DNA of 64,000 nucleotides. Origin: Bacteroidales bacterium (GTDB lineage: Bacteria; Bacteroidota; Bacteroidia; Bacteroidales; UBA4417). The notes under the pieces are model-generated. The model saw only the letters and a list, made by a program, of their open reading frames with translations. It ran no database searches and was not told the DNA's origin. The DNA lies in contig JAURYB010000084.1 in the NCBI GenBank assembly GCA_030654075.1, positions 112,421 to 176,420 of the forward strand, written 5' to 3'. A program made the position numbers and the translations under genes. How positions within the stretch are numbered: the first letter of the stretch is position 1; every line of letters starts with the position of its first letter. Of the stretch, positions 8,892-16,783 are shown one piece after another.

Positions 8892-9698
8892 ATGAAGAAA
8901 ACAGGAGGCACATTAGGTCTTTTACAGTTCGAAAACCTGGGCAGGATTCCAAACCTGGTTCATTTTGTTACGACTCGTTCAGGAGGTGTGAGCCTTCCGC
9001 CCTATGATTCGTTGAACCTGGGACTTCATACTGCTGATAATTCGGCTAATGTGCTGGGTAACCGCGCTTTGTTAGCCAAAGAAACAGGAATGGGGCAGGA
9101 GAAGTTTCTTTACGCCAGCCAGGAGCATAGCGGCGATGTAAAAATCATAGATTCTACAGCCGTTGAAAACGGGGTATTATCTCTGAATCCACTTACTGAC
9201 GCAACAGTTACAGCTTTGCCCGGCATTTGCCTGATGGTAATGGTAGCGGATTGCGTTCCCGTTTTGTTGTTTGATCCGGTGAAGAAAGTAAGCGCTGTGA
9301 TTCATGCCGGTTGGCGGGGAACTGTGCATAAAATTACTTCCAATACGATCCGGGCTATGATCGGGCATTTCGGATGCGATCCGGCTGATATCCTTGCCGG
9401 GATTGGTCCTTCCATCGGCCCCTGTTGTTACGAAGTGGGTGAAGATGTAACGGAGTTTGTGGCTAACAGTTTTGGTACTACCGAGGGTTATCTGATCCGG
9501 AAGAATAAATCTTCAAAACCTTATTTCGACCTTTGGTATGCCAATCAGAAACAACTTACTGACAATGGCGTGAAACCTGGGAATATTGAAACTTCAGCGC
9601 TTTGTACTATGTGCAATTCCGAAACTTTTTTTTCGTCACGGGCTTCAGGGGGAATTACCGGGAGGTTTGCGGCGGGGATTTGTATTCTACAGGTTTGA
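8892..9698 (+). CDS. pgeF: YfiH/LACC1-family purine nucleoside phosphorylase-like protein (PgeF)
   Basis: The family comprises zinc-dependent enzymes formerly called polyphenol oxidase/laccase; E. coli YfiH edits a peptidoglycan precursor and LACC1 homologues phosphorolyse or deaminate purine nucleosides. The 268-residue protein shows family motifs in order: TTRSGGVS near the N terminus, MVADCVPVLLFD and VIHAGWRGTVHKI supplying the zinc-binding Cys and His, GPSIGPCCYEVG, and the C-terminal ALCTMCNSETFFSSR. Length is normal. It stands alone between a divergent promoter region and the DUF3127 gene, with no visible operon. Confidence 0.9.
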   Translation: MKKTGGTLGLLQFENLGRIPNLVHFVTTRSGGVSLPPYDSLNLGLHTADNSANVLGNRALLAKETGMGQEKFLYASQEHSGDVKIIDSTAVENGVLSLNPLTDATVTALPGICLMVMVADCVPVLLFDPVKKVSAVIHAGWRGTVHKITSNTIRAMIGHFGCDPADILAGIGPSIGPCCYEVGEDVTEFVANSFGTTEGYLIRKNKSSKPYFDLWYANQKQLTDNGVKPGNIETSALCTMCNSETFFSSRASGGITGRFAAGICILQV

Positions 9699-10060
9699 TG
9701 AGTTTCGTGGTTCTGGTTTTCCTGTTTTAAATGGTTAACCACGGAGGCCTGGAGATCACAGACACGGAGTTTAATTTTAATAATTGCGCATTAATTTTAA
9801 AACCCGAAAAAAGTGTGACAAACCTGGTAGCTACAAATTATTTTTAAAAAACAAAGGCAGTGCCGATGACACTGCCTTTGAACTATAAAAAAAATAATTT
9901 CATTTCTGATTCGTCTTTTCCCTTCGGAAATCTCCACTGGAAAAAGGGAGACCCTGAACAACAAGATTTAGTCAGTTTTCAACAAATACTCCTTATCAAT
10001 GTCACCTTTTCTGCACTGAGCGAAGTTGGAGAGTCGCTTCTTCTCACTATAACCTAATCC
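9699..10060. other. Intergenic region between convergent pgeF and DUF3127 gene
   Basis: This 362-bp gap contains a strong hairpin (9852-9880, listed separately) and a short repetitive phrase at about 9733-9768 (CCACGGAGG followed by CACAGACACGGAG) of the kind scattered in Bacteroidota intergenic DNA. No ORF with coding character was seen. Confidence 0.5.
9852..9880 (-). terminator. Rho-independent terminator for the DUF3127 gene
   Basis: CAAAGGCAGTG and CACTGCCTTTG form an 11-bp perfect stem with a 7-nt loop. On the minus strand it is followed by TTTTTTAAAAA, so it suits the DUF3127 transcript, giving that mRNA a 3' UTR of about 180-200 nt. Confidence 0.75.
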
Positions 10061-10429
10061 CTAGAAAGGAAGATCGTCCTCAACCGGTGCCGCGTTAAAC
10101 GAAGCCGGAGCATCATTTGGCACTTGTGGCGACGATGTATGTGTTGGTGCGGAAGCAGTAGCCCCTTGTTTTTCAACTTTCCAGGCTCTGGCTTCGGTAA
10201 ACCAGCGGGCATTGTATTCGCGGCTTTCTAAATCAAAAAACACTTTTACCGTTTCATTCAGGCTTAAACCAGCCTGGTCAATTTTATCACCCCAAAGGGA
10301 GAAACATACTTTTTTCGGGAACTGCCCGTCGGCTATTTCAATAATAAATTCCTGTTTGCGCCATTCGCCGTTTTTGCCTTGCCCGGTTACCAGAGGTAAC
10401 AACTGAGCAACTCTTCCAATAATTTCCAT
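10061..10429 (-). CDS. DUF3127 family protein, SSB-like OB fold with acidic tail
   Basis: A 122-residue protein of the DUF3127 family, typical of Bacteroidota. The N-terminal 80 residues (EIIGRVAQLLP through KVFFDLESREYN) look like a single OB fold, including the conserved W in SLWGDKID and WFTEARAW. A low-complexity Ala/Pro/Thr linker (about 88-115) leads to the acidic tip VEDDLPF, closely resembling the C-terminal interaction tip of single-stranded-DNA-binding protein (DDDIPF in E. coli). The inference is a DNA-binding accessory that recruits the same partners as SSB. There is no direct evidence for activity, and it is not the canonical SSB. Confidence 0.85.
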   Translation of the reverse strand: MEIIGRVAQLLPLVTGQGKNGEWRKQEFIIEIADGQFPKKVCFSLWGDKIDQAGLSLNETVKVFFDLESREYNARWFTEARAWKVEKQGATASAPTHTSSPQVPNDAPASFNAAPVEDDLPF

Positions 10430-10699
10430 TTCTGATTATTTTTGATTTTGATGTGCGAAAATAGCACAAAAAATCAAATTTGGAGGTTGATGTTTATAAC
10501 TAATTTTCCAGCTGAAGTCACAGACTCAACTATTTTTGACTGACTTTCTGCGAATTAATTAAAAGTATGTATATTCGTTGTCTCAATGTTTGGTAAAAGC
10601 TGGGAATTTAGTTAATAGAGTTGTTATATAGTGCCTTCGTATAACGGGAAGATTATAATTTGATGTTTTATAGTAAGTTATGTAGTAAAATAATCAGCC

Positions 10700-11530
10700 A
10701 TGAAAAAATCAGCACAATTCTTGTTCATCATTTTTGCAGTAATCGGTTGTACCACAGATGAGACTCTTTCGGTCACTCCAAAATTAAAAAATTGCAGAAT
10801 TGAATACCTTTTTTTTAAGGATGAGATAACAATTCTGGACTACCAATCAATCAATTTCGCGCCCTATGATTCTACGGTTATTGCCTGTTCATATACATAT
10901 GCGGATGACAAATTGACAAAGACAACAGGTGGATTTGTTGCAGTACCTTCGGGATCAAACTTTTCTAACTTTTTATTCTCAACAGATGCATATGATTCAA
11001 TTCACTTTGAAAATAATGCAATTTATTCCTATACTAAATTCAATTTTGGAGGATTAATTTACACTGACATTTCGGGTCCGACTATCTATAACCTGGATTC
11101 TCAAAATAAGCTTATAAAAATCAGCAAAAAAGATGCTTTTCATCCATACGGTCTTGAATTAAATTACACCTACTCTGAAAACCTGGTTACCGAAACATAT
11201 AACAATGGCTTAACCCGCCGAAAATTCTACCTTGAAAACAATAACCTGGTTAAAGTAGTAACTGAAGTTTATGATTTACATGGGGCCCTTTATTCTAAAA
11301 AAGAAATTCTATTTGAGGGATTTGACAATAAGCCCAATCCTTTTAAAAATATGTACTATGTGAAAGGTGCCTTTTTTCGGGCTTTCTCTGAAAATAATTA
11401 CCAAAAGGTTACTGTAACTGAATACTCCTATTTATTGGATGGAACTTTCGGCATTAATTCTACATGGTGGTTTACTATGCCCTTCGATTATAATGCTGAT
11501 GGGTATCCTGAGTTTGGGGATTACGAATAA
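10700..11530 (+). CDS. Predicted lipoprotein of unknown function
   Basis: A 276-residue protein with a signal peptide and lipobox VIGC (Cys about 17) followed by TTDETLSV. The remainder is rich in Tyr, Asn and Phe with repeated phrases of the kind YTYSENLV, NGLTRRKFYLENNNLVKV and YSYLLDGTFG, resembling the beta-rich repeats of Bacteroidota surface lipoproteins of the DUF4595/YD-like type. I cannot name a family with certainty. Codon use looks similar to neighbours. No partner gene is adjacent, and the 270-bp upstream gap shows no clear -7 box. Confidence 0.7.
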   Translation: MKKSAQFLFIIFAVIGCTTDETLSVTPKLKNCRIEYLFFKDEITILDYQSINFAPYDSTVIACSYTYADDKLTKTTGGFVAVPSGSNFSNFLFSTDAYDSIHFENNAIYSYTKFNFGGLIYTDISGPTIYNLDSQNKLIKISKKDAFHPYGLELNYTYSENLVTETYNNGLTRRKFYLENNNLVKVVTEVYDLHGALYSKKEILFEGFDNKPNPFKNMYYVKGAFFRAFSENNYQKVTVTEYSYLLDGTFGINSTWWFTMPFDYNADGYPEFGDYE

Positions 11531-11754
11531 GGCCATTATTTAACCTGAAACAATTTCTCCCAACCATTTCTATATAATTTCGAAAAAGACAAGTAAAATG
11601 ACTTGCCTGGATCTTGTCAGTTTTTCAATCTTTAGCACCTGTTTAAAAAACTGGAAGCTACTATTCCTTTGAAGCTAAAGCTTTTTCAACTTTTAAGTTA
11701 TTATGGATTTACTTCTTTGTATTGTTACTTTTTTCAAAACCGGAAGAATTATCC

Positions 11755-11762
11755 TATTTTTG
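11755..11762 (+). promoter_or_regulatory. Putative -7 promoter box upstream of plsC
   Basis: TATTTTTG matches TAnnTTTG. The predicted transcription start near 11769 leaves a leader of about 67 nt before the plsC start. Confidence 0.5.
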
Positions 11763-11768
11763 TAAAGC

Positions 11769-11835
11769 TAAATATGCTTAATTCCAACCAGGGCAAGGAA
11801 GCAACCAAGTATCTACAATTCTAATTCAAAAAAGC
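11769..11835 (+). ncRNA. Structured leader or small RNA before plsC, faintly SRP-RNA-like
   Basis: Directly after the -7 box the sequence can fold as ATGCTT/AAGTAT (6 bp) enclosing TTCC/GGAA. The core CCAGGGCAAGGAAGCAACC resembles domain IV of small bacterial SRP RNA (CAGG followed by GGAAGGAAGCA), but the short stem that closes the tetraloop is missing, so it is not a clean match. The same stretch encodes a 16-codon ORF starting at 11774 and ending at 11824, 11 nt before the plsC start. It may be an attenuating leader, a degenerate SRP RNA or neither. Confidence 0.22.
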
Positions 11836-12558
11836 GTGCTAAAGACAATCAGCTGGTTTACATACCTGTGGTGGAGTATGTTGATCCCAAGGTTTAAACT
11901 GATAAAACTCAACAGGCAAGGTAAGATTGCCGAAAGAGATGCCTGCGCGCATGCTATTGCCCGAAAATGGGCACAATCGGGACTCAGAATGAATGGCTCT
12001 TCCATCAATGCAGTTGGTCTCGAAAATGTTCCGCTAACCGGCGGTGTTCTTTTTGTAGCCAATCATCAGAGCAATTTCGATATACCGATCCTTGTTGGTC
12101 ATATTCCCCGTGATAAAGGGTTCATCGCGAAGCTGGAGTTGTTAAAAGTTCCCACTTTCAGCCGGTGGATGAAGTATATCGGCTGCATTTTTATCGACAG
12201 GAAAGATCCGCGCCAATCACTGTCAGCTATCAACGAAGTAGCCGAACGACTAAAAGCAGGCCATTCAATTGTAATATTTCCCGAAGGGACCCGAAGCGCG
12301 GATGGAACTATCGCGCCGTTTAAAGCCGGCGGACTCAGGTTAGGCATAAAGGCAGGTGTGCCTATTGTACCGGTAACGATCAGCGGTTCAATGAATATAA
12401 TGCCAAAAGGCACTTCAATCATCCGGTCCGCCAAAGTTAAAGTTATTGTTTCTCCTCCGCTTTTATGGGAAGATTATAAGGGGATGGACTCAAATCAAAT
12501 CTCCGAAAAAGTGAGGAATATTATTATTTCGAATCTTGAAACTAGTCATGTCATTTAA
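11836..12558 (+). CDS. plsC: 1-acyl-sn-glycerol-3-phosphate acyltransferase (PlsC family)
   Basis: PlsC converts lysophosphatidate to phosphatidate with acyl-ACP or acyl-CoA at the inner membrane. The 240-residue protein shows the catalytic block NHQSNFD (His77, Asp82) and the substrate block FPEGTRS (Glu150, Gly151), plus the V(P)IVPVTISG motif near the C terminus. The start is uncertain: the GTG at 11836 preserves a hydrophobic N-terminal segment, whereas the first in-frame ATG (11878) would cut 14 residues. Most PlsC proteins have the N-terminal membrane segment, favouring GTG. It is a single gene behind its own promoter. Confidence 0.9.
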   Translation: MLKTISWFTYLWWSMLIPRFKLIKLNRQGKIAERDACAHAIARKWAQSGLRMNGSSINAVGLENVPLTGGVLFVANHQSNFDIPILVGHIPRDKGFIAKLELLKVPTFSRWMKYIGCIFIDRKDPRQSLSAINEVAERLKAGHSIVIFPEGTRSADGTIAPFKAGGLRLGIKAGVPIVPVTISGSMNIMPKGTSIIRSAKVKVIVSPPLLWEDYKGMDSNQISEKVRNIIISNLETSHVI

Positions 12559-12577
12559 GGCATTAACAAACAGATAT

Positions 12578-12676
12578 GCCACAGATTTCGCCGATTTCAC
12601 AGACAAATATTCAATGAGCATGATCACATTTTATAAAAAACAGCAAAAAGCAGTTTAAATCTGCGAAATCTGTGGC
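12578..12676. repeat. Inverted nonamer element R2, copy 1
   Basis: The left arm has 9-nt periodicity (CACAGATTT, CGCCGATTT, CACAGACAA), and the right arm is its approximate reverse complement (AAATCTGCG, AAATCTGTGGC). A second copy lies at 54564-54675 with the same arm phrases and a similar interval. It occupies most of the plsC-to-MFS intergenic gap. Confidence 0.65.
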
Positions 12677-12740
12677 AAAATTGCATTTTGATTAGACTGA
12701 TTAGTTATTCAATCTTTAGTATTGTAAGATTGTAGTTCTC

Positions 12741-13925
12741 TCAGCCTTTTAACTGTTGACGCTGAAAATTCTCATAATAGGTCAGCACAAAAACACGGAA
12801 GAACAATAAGCCCGCCATACAAACCAGGGCGCTTATCCAGAAAATAGCCGAGAGTGAAATATATTGCGCAATTAAGCCGGCCATAATCATTCCGAATCCC
12901 ATTCCCATATCCACAGCGGTGTAGAGTGTTGAATTTGCGGCTCCGCGATGTTTGGCATCTGCCAGGTTATTCACCATCGACGAGAAGGTCGGAAATACAA
13001 CACCGTTTCCAAATCCTATAATTATCGCAGACAGATAGAAAAGTGTCGCGCTTTTTGCCATAGCAAGCAATGGGAAACCTATTATCAGCAAAATCAGGCA
13101 AAAGGTAATAATCTTTCGCGGTCCGTTTCTGTCGAACGCTTTTCCGGAAGTTAGCCTGGCCGCCGCAATGCCAAATGATAAAATCAGGAAGTACAGTGAA
13201 GAGTTTTGTATTCCTATCTCCCGGCCATAAAGCGCGATAAACGAAAGCAGCGCGCCATAAGCCATCATGGTTATCAGTACATTTAGTGAAGGGCGTATGG
13301 AATTTTTATCGAACATGCTGTCCCATTTCAGCTGAATTCGTTTCCCCACCACAAAACGTTTGCGCAGGTGCACCGCGTACGCGCATGCCAGGCTGGCAAT
13401 GCTGATAAAACATCCCGAAACAAACATGGGCATATACCCCCAGTTGTGAGAGATATACAACCCGATTACCGGCCCTACTGACATTCCAAGTGTAGTTGAC
13501 AAAGCGAAATATCCGATTCCCTGGCCCCGCTTAGGTACAGGGATTATATCAACGGCGATGGTTGATCCCGAAACTGTTGTAAAACCCCAGGTCAGGCCTT
13601 GAGCAAACCGAAGCAATATGATCGACATGATGGTTCCGGCAACCAGGTACCCTGAAAACAGGAATGAATAAATCAGCAAAGCGGATAAAAAGATGGTGCG
13701 TCGGCCAAACCTGTCGAGCGCAAAACCCGAAAACGGGCGCACCAGTACCGAAGCAATGGTGTACGTTCCGACAACAATACCTACCTGTACTTTGGATGCG
13801 TGCAGATCACTGACCAAATAAATAGGTAAAGCCGAAAGTATGGCGTAATAGGTGATATACATCAAAAAATTCGACAGTATGAGCAAAATAAAATTTCTGT
13901 TCCATATCATCTCATTGTCATTCAT
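12741..13925 (-). CDS. Major facilitator superfamily transporter
   Basis: A 394-residue protein with twelve predicted membrane helices. The MFS signature after TM2 is visible as GFALDRFGRRTIFL at about 68-81 (the G-x-x-x-D-R-x-G-R-R-x loop), and a second half-repeat version, GKAFDRNGPRKII, lies in the middle. The sequence resembles proton-driven drug or metabolite exporters of Bacteroidota (YfcJ/arabinose-efflux-like), but the substrate cannot be told from sequence. It is a single gene with a good -7 box, divergent from the membrane operon beginning at 14482. Confidence 0.88.
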   Translation of the reverse strand: MNDNEMIWNRNFILLILSNFLMYITYYAILSALPIYLVSDLHASKVQVGIVVGTYTIASVLVRPFSGFALDRFGRRTIFLSALLIYSFLFSGYLVAGTIMSIILLRFAQGLTWGFTTVSGSTIAVDIIPVPKRGQGIGYFALSTTLGMSVGPVIGLYISHNWGYMPMFVSGCFISIASLACAYAVHLRKRFVVGKRIQLKWDSMFDKNSIRPSLNVLITMMAYGALLSFIALYGREIGIQNSSLYFLILSFGIAAARLTSGKAFDRNGPRKIITFCLILLIIGFPLLAMAKSATLFYLSAIIIGFGNGVVFPTFSSMVNNLADAKHRGAANSTLYTAVDMGMGFGMIMAGLIAQYISLSAIFWISALVCMAGLLFFRVFVLTYYENFQRQQLKG

Positions 13926-13952
13926 AAATCCGGACTCTAACTAACCAGGCGG

Positions 13953-13960
13953 CAAAGGTA
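13953..13960 (-). promoter_or_regulatory. Putative -7 promoter box for the MFS gene
   Basis: The minus strand reads TACCTTTG, a perfect TAnnTTTG match, 27 nt upstream of the ATG. Confidence 0.5.
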
Positions 13961-14481
13961 TTGATAATAAAAAGGAAGATAAATTTTAACGGTAAAATTT
14001 AATGTTTCAGTTTTCACACTGATGCTTTTCAGTGTTTATTTCTTCGAAGGCAACTCAGTCAATCACAAGTATCAATCAGGCTCAGGCAAGCGGGTTTTAC
14101 AATTTATTTGGTCTGGCGGAATCAAATAATTCTGAGGTCTATAACTAGAATATCGGTTGAAATCGGTACCTTTAAATAAAAAAGAGAACAGATGATTTGT
14201 AAAGTAAATAATTATATATTTGATAAAATATTACACAATAAAACTCCTGACAATATTTTCAATAATCTGATCCGTATTATATCATGCCAATATATGGATA
14301 AGATGACAGTTTGCAAACGATAAAGCGACTAAACATTTAATCCACTGTAGAACACCAATGATAATCTTTGAGAGTTTTTTGGAAAAATAATACATAAAAA
14401 GTGGAGACAGTTACCACACTAAAAAACAGGGAGTACCCGAAAAGCCATAAGAGTAGGACAACCAAATTAATTGAATAAAGA
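13961..14481. other. 521-bp AT-rich divergent intergenic region
   Basis: It holds a perfect 7-bp hairpin, ACACTGA/TCAGTGT, at 14017-14036 with a 6-nt loop followed by TTATTT. Otherwise I see no ORF, RNA gene or named element. The promoter of the TM2 operon must be here but no TAnnTTTG box close to 14482 is convincing. Confidence 0.4.
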
Positions 14482-14820
14482 ATGGACGCACAAAAAGTAG
14501 ACATGTTTATCATGACAAATGGAAAATTCTTTGAGAGCCATCAGATTAATGTTATCAGAGAAAGACTTATCGCGCTTGATGATTCAAAATGGGCAATGCT
14601 TTCGACAGTACAATTTAAAGACCCCACAACAAGTTTGATTGTTTCGTTATTAGGCGGTAGTTTAGGTATCGACAGATTTATGATTGGTGACACCGGCCTT
14701 GGAGTTGGAAAATTGTTAACCTGCGGAGGTTTAGGTATTTGGGCTATAATCGATTGGTTTATGATAATGGGTGCAACCAGAGAAAAAAATATGGCAAAAA
14801 TTCAACAATTTTTGTATTAA
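14482..14820 (+). CDS. TM2-domain membrane protein
   Basis: A 112-residue protein. The C-terminal half contains two membrane helices with the TM2 hallmark pattern SLLGGSLGIDRFMIGDTGLG and then KLLTCGGLGIWAIIDWFMI; the D-R-F motif between helices defines the family. The N-terminal half is soluble, with a helix-rich region containing ALDDSKW. It is the first gene of a tight four-gene operon: its TAA shares a base with the next ATG. TM2 proteins have no settled bacterial function; co-occurrence with DUF2752 is frequent in Bacteroidota, as far as I recall. Confidence 0.88.
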   Translation: MDAQKVDMFIMTNGKFFESHQINVIRERLIALDDSKWAMLSTVQFKDPTTSLIVSLLGGSLGIDRFMIGDTGLGVGKLLTCGGLGIWAIIDWFMIMGATREKNMAKIQQFLY

Positions 14821-15239
14821 TGCATTTAAGCAGAAACAGATTATATGGTATTTTAACTTTAGCCTGTTTGGCAGGGTATGTTTGGGTTTATTTTAATTTT
14901 TCAAGCGATTCCCTTGGAAATTATGATAACATCAATGTTTGTCTGATAAAACATTTTACAAACGTACCCTGCCCATCCTGCGGCTCTACTCGTTCAGTTT
15001 TGTCAATATTGAAAGGCGATTTTCTGCAGGGATTTTATTTTAATCCATTTGGCTACATTCTGCTCTTAATCCTGATAGTAGTTCCTCTTTGGTTAGTTTA
15101 CGATTATTTAAGACAAAAAAGCACATTCTTTCAGTTTTACGTCAAGGCTGAAACATTTCTCCAACAGAAAAAAACCGCCATACCCGCAATACTCCTGGTC
15201 TTGGTGAATTGGTTTTGGAATATTTATAAAGGATTATGA
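14820..15239 (+). CDS. DUF2752 membrane protein
   Basis: Starting at the ATG that overlaps the preceding stop, the product is 139 residues with about three membrane helices. The diagnostic motif PCPSCGSTRS (residues 50-59) matches the CPxCGxTR signature of DUF2752, thought to be a structural or metal-binding Cys pair in the membrane. Longer upstream in-frame sequence exists but lies inside the TM2 gene, so it is rejected. It overlaps the next gene by 4 nt. Function is unknown for the family. Confidence 0.85.
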   Translation: MHLSRNRLYGILTLACLAGYVWVYFNFSSDSLGNYDNINVCLIKHFTNVPCPSCGSTRSVLSILKGDFLQGFYFNPFGYILLLILIVVPLWLVYDYLRQKSTFFQFYVKAETFLQQKKTAIPAILLVLVNWFWNIYKGL

Positions 15240-15667
15240 TTTCATCTGAACAATTTATTTACCCGCCAGGTGAACATGAAGCAGAAAAGGCTTCAAACAG
15301 TTACCTGATGTCCTTAATCGCGTTAATTGCAGGTTTGCCTTTCCCCATAGTAAATCTCTTCGCAACACTCATATTTTATTTTGGTAACCGTAAAGGAACT
15401 TATTTTGTGCGCTGGCATTGTACCCAGGCCTTATTATCCCAGCTTTCGGTATTGCCTTTTAACAGTTTCGGATTCTGGTGGACGATATCAATTATATTCA
15501 GTTCAGAAACTATTACCAATAATTATATTGCTTACATCTTTACGCTCATTATTTTTAATGTCGCGGAATTTATCGCCACTATTTATACCGCGATAAGCAC
15601 AAGAAAAGGAACTCATGTGGCATGGTGGTTCTATAGCGACTTAACAAACTTATTTTGCAAACCCTAA
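15236..15667 (+). CDS. DUF4870/Tic20-like membrane protein
   Basis: A 143-residue integral membrane protein with four hydrophobic segments. The region EKASNSYLMSLIALIAGLPF followed by a FYFGNRKG turn and VRWHCTQALLSQ corresponds to the DUF4870 pattern in which a conserved H-x-x-Q-A-L sits at a helix start. The ATG at 15236 overlaps the DUF2752 stop, and the next gene starts one base after its stop, so all four genes should be co-translated. The biochemical role is not known. Confidence 0.7.
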   Translation: MISSEQFIYPPGEHEAEKASNSYLMSLIALIAGLPFPIVNLFATLIFYFGNRKGTYFVRWHCTQALLSQLSVLPFNSFGFWWTISIIFSSETITNNYIAYIFTLIIFNVAEFIATIYTAISTRKGTHVAWWFYSDLTNLFCKP

Positions 15668-15668
15668 T

Positions 15669-16484
15669 ATGAAGAAAATACTATTTCAGGCTGTTATTAT
15701 CATTTCGCTGATCTTTGCAGTGTGGTATGTACTTAGTAAGGTTGATTGGATGCGAATTTTTAAAGTTGAACAAATTACTAATAAGACGGAAAAGAAATTA
15801 GGCGATTTGTTTTGGGAATTATACAACAGCGCAGAGAAAGAAATTAAAAGCGAAGAAGCGATCCAGCCGTTGGACAGCATACTGACTAAAATCTGTGTTT
15901 CAAATAATATTGATAAAAGCCAGGTAAAACTGCACCTGGTACAAAGCAACGAAATAAATGCCTTTGTTTTACCTAACAGGCACCTTGTGATTAATACAGG
16001 ATTAATATTAGCGGCTGAGGATGAAGGGGAGGTGGCAGGAGTAATAAGCCATGAAATTGCACACATGGAACTAAATCATGTAATGAAAAAACTGGTAAAA
16101 GAAGTCGGGCTTTCGGTATTAATATCAATGACTACAGGCAGCGGCAGCTCAGAACAGGTTAAAGCAGCTGTAAAGTTACTTTCATCGTCGGCTTACGATA
16201 GAAACCTGGAAAAGGAAGCTGACATCAAAGCGGTTGATTATCTGAAAAAGTCAAAGATCAATCCGGTACATTTCGCTAATTTCTTAACCAGGCTGAGTGA
16301 TAAGGAACCAGCGGGCATAAAATATTTCTCATGGATTAGTACCCATCCCGACTCAAAAGAACGGGCAGAATATATTACTGCTCTATGCAATAAAAACACT
16401 AAATATCCGCAGCCGGTTATAAGCAGGCAAACATGGGATAACCTGAGGCAATACTTGTCGGAGAAGAAAGAGAGCCGACCTTAA
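15669..16484 (+). CDS. Membrane-anchored M48-family zinc metalloprotease
   Basis: A 271-residue protein with one N-terminal membrane anchor (about 5-25) and an M48 peptidase domain facing the periplasm. The zinc motif HEIAH is at 128-132, and the third ligand is the Glu in EKEADIKAVD (about 183), as in Oma1/BepA/LoiP-type enzymes. Near the C terminus, WISTHPDSKERAEY is the typical SxHPxxxxR element of this clan. M48 proteases of this size act in envelope quality control. Placement after three small membrane proteins suggests they are regulators or substrates, but that is inference. Confidence 0.9.
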   Translation: MKKILFQAVIIISLIFAVWYVLSKVDWMRIFKVEQITNKTEKKLGDLFWELYNSAEKEIKSEEAIQPLDSILTKICVSNNIDKSQVKLHLVQSNEINAFVLPNRHLVINTGLILAAEDEGEVAGVISHEIAHMELNHVMKKLVKEVGLSVLISMTTGSGSSEQVKAAVKLLSSSAYDRNLEKEADIKAVDYLKKSKINPVHFANFLTRLSDKEPAGIKYFSWISTHPDSKERAEYITALCNKNTKYPQPVISRQTWDNLRQYLSEKKESRP

Positions 16485-16734
16485 AAGCGTTAACCGGCAG
16501 GAATTTACAGCTTGGTGAAGCTCCGCATGTGGCGGGCTGGAAGCAATTTCACTCCACCAGCACAATTATTCTTATTAAGATTGCCCTTCATCCTTACGAT
16601 TGCTTCGGCGGACTCTCGCTTGCACAAGCTAACTCAATCGCATTCCGCCTCGCAATGATCTTAAACACCCTGAGGCTTTTCAGCTCGAGTCTCTTCGAAG
16701 GGAACTTCATCCATACCCCTTTTCTTAAACAAAA

Positions 16735-16765
16735 AAAGGACTGGCTGGAAACCTGCCAATCCTTT
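16735..16765 (-). terminator. Rho-independent terminator for the GGGtGRT operon
   Basis: AAAGGA(C)TGGC(T)GG and its partner form a stem with two mismatches around an AAA loop; on the minus strand it ends in a long T-run. It lies 19 bp beyond the stop at 16784. The remaining 16485-16734 sequence shows no credible gene. Confidence 0.75.
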
Positions 16766-16783
16766 ATAGAAGTAAGAGTGTGA

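Noticed and set aside
14017..14036. Hairpin ACACTGA/TCAGTGT as a terminator
   Set aside because: It lies between divergent genes where no transcript ends, so a terminator role is not supported; it is noted only as a structure.
16529..16783. 84-codon open frame after the M48 gene
   Set aside because: No start context, no recognisable protein, and it overlaps the terminator hairpin of the convergent operon.
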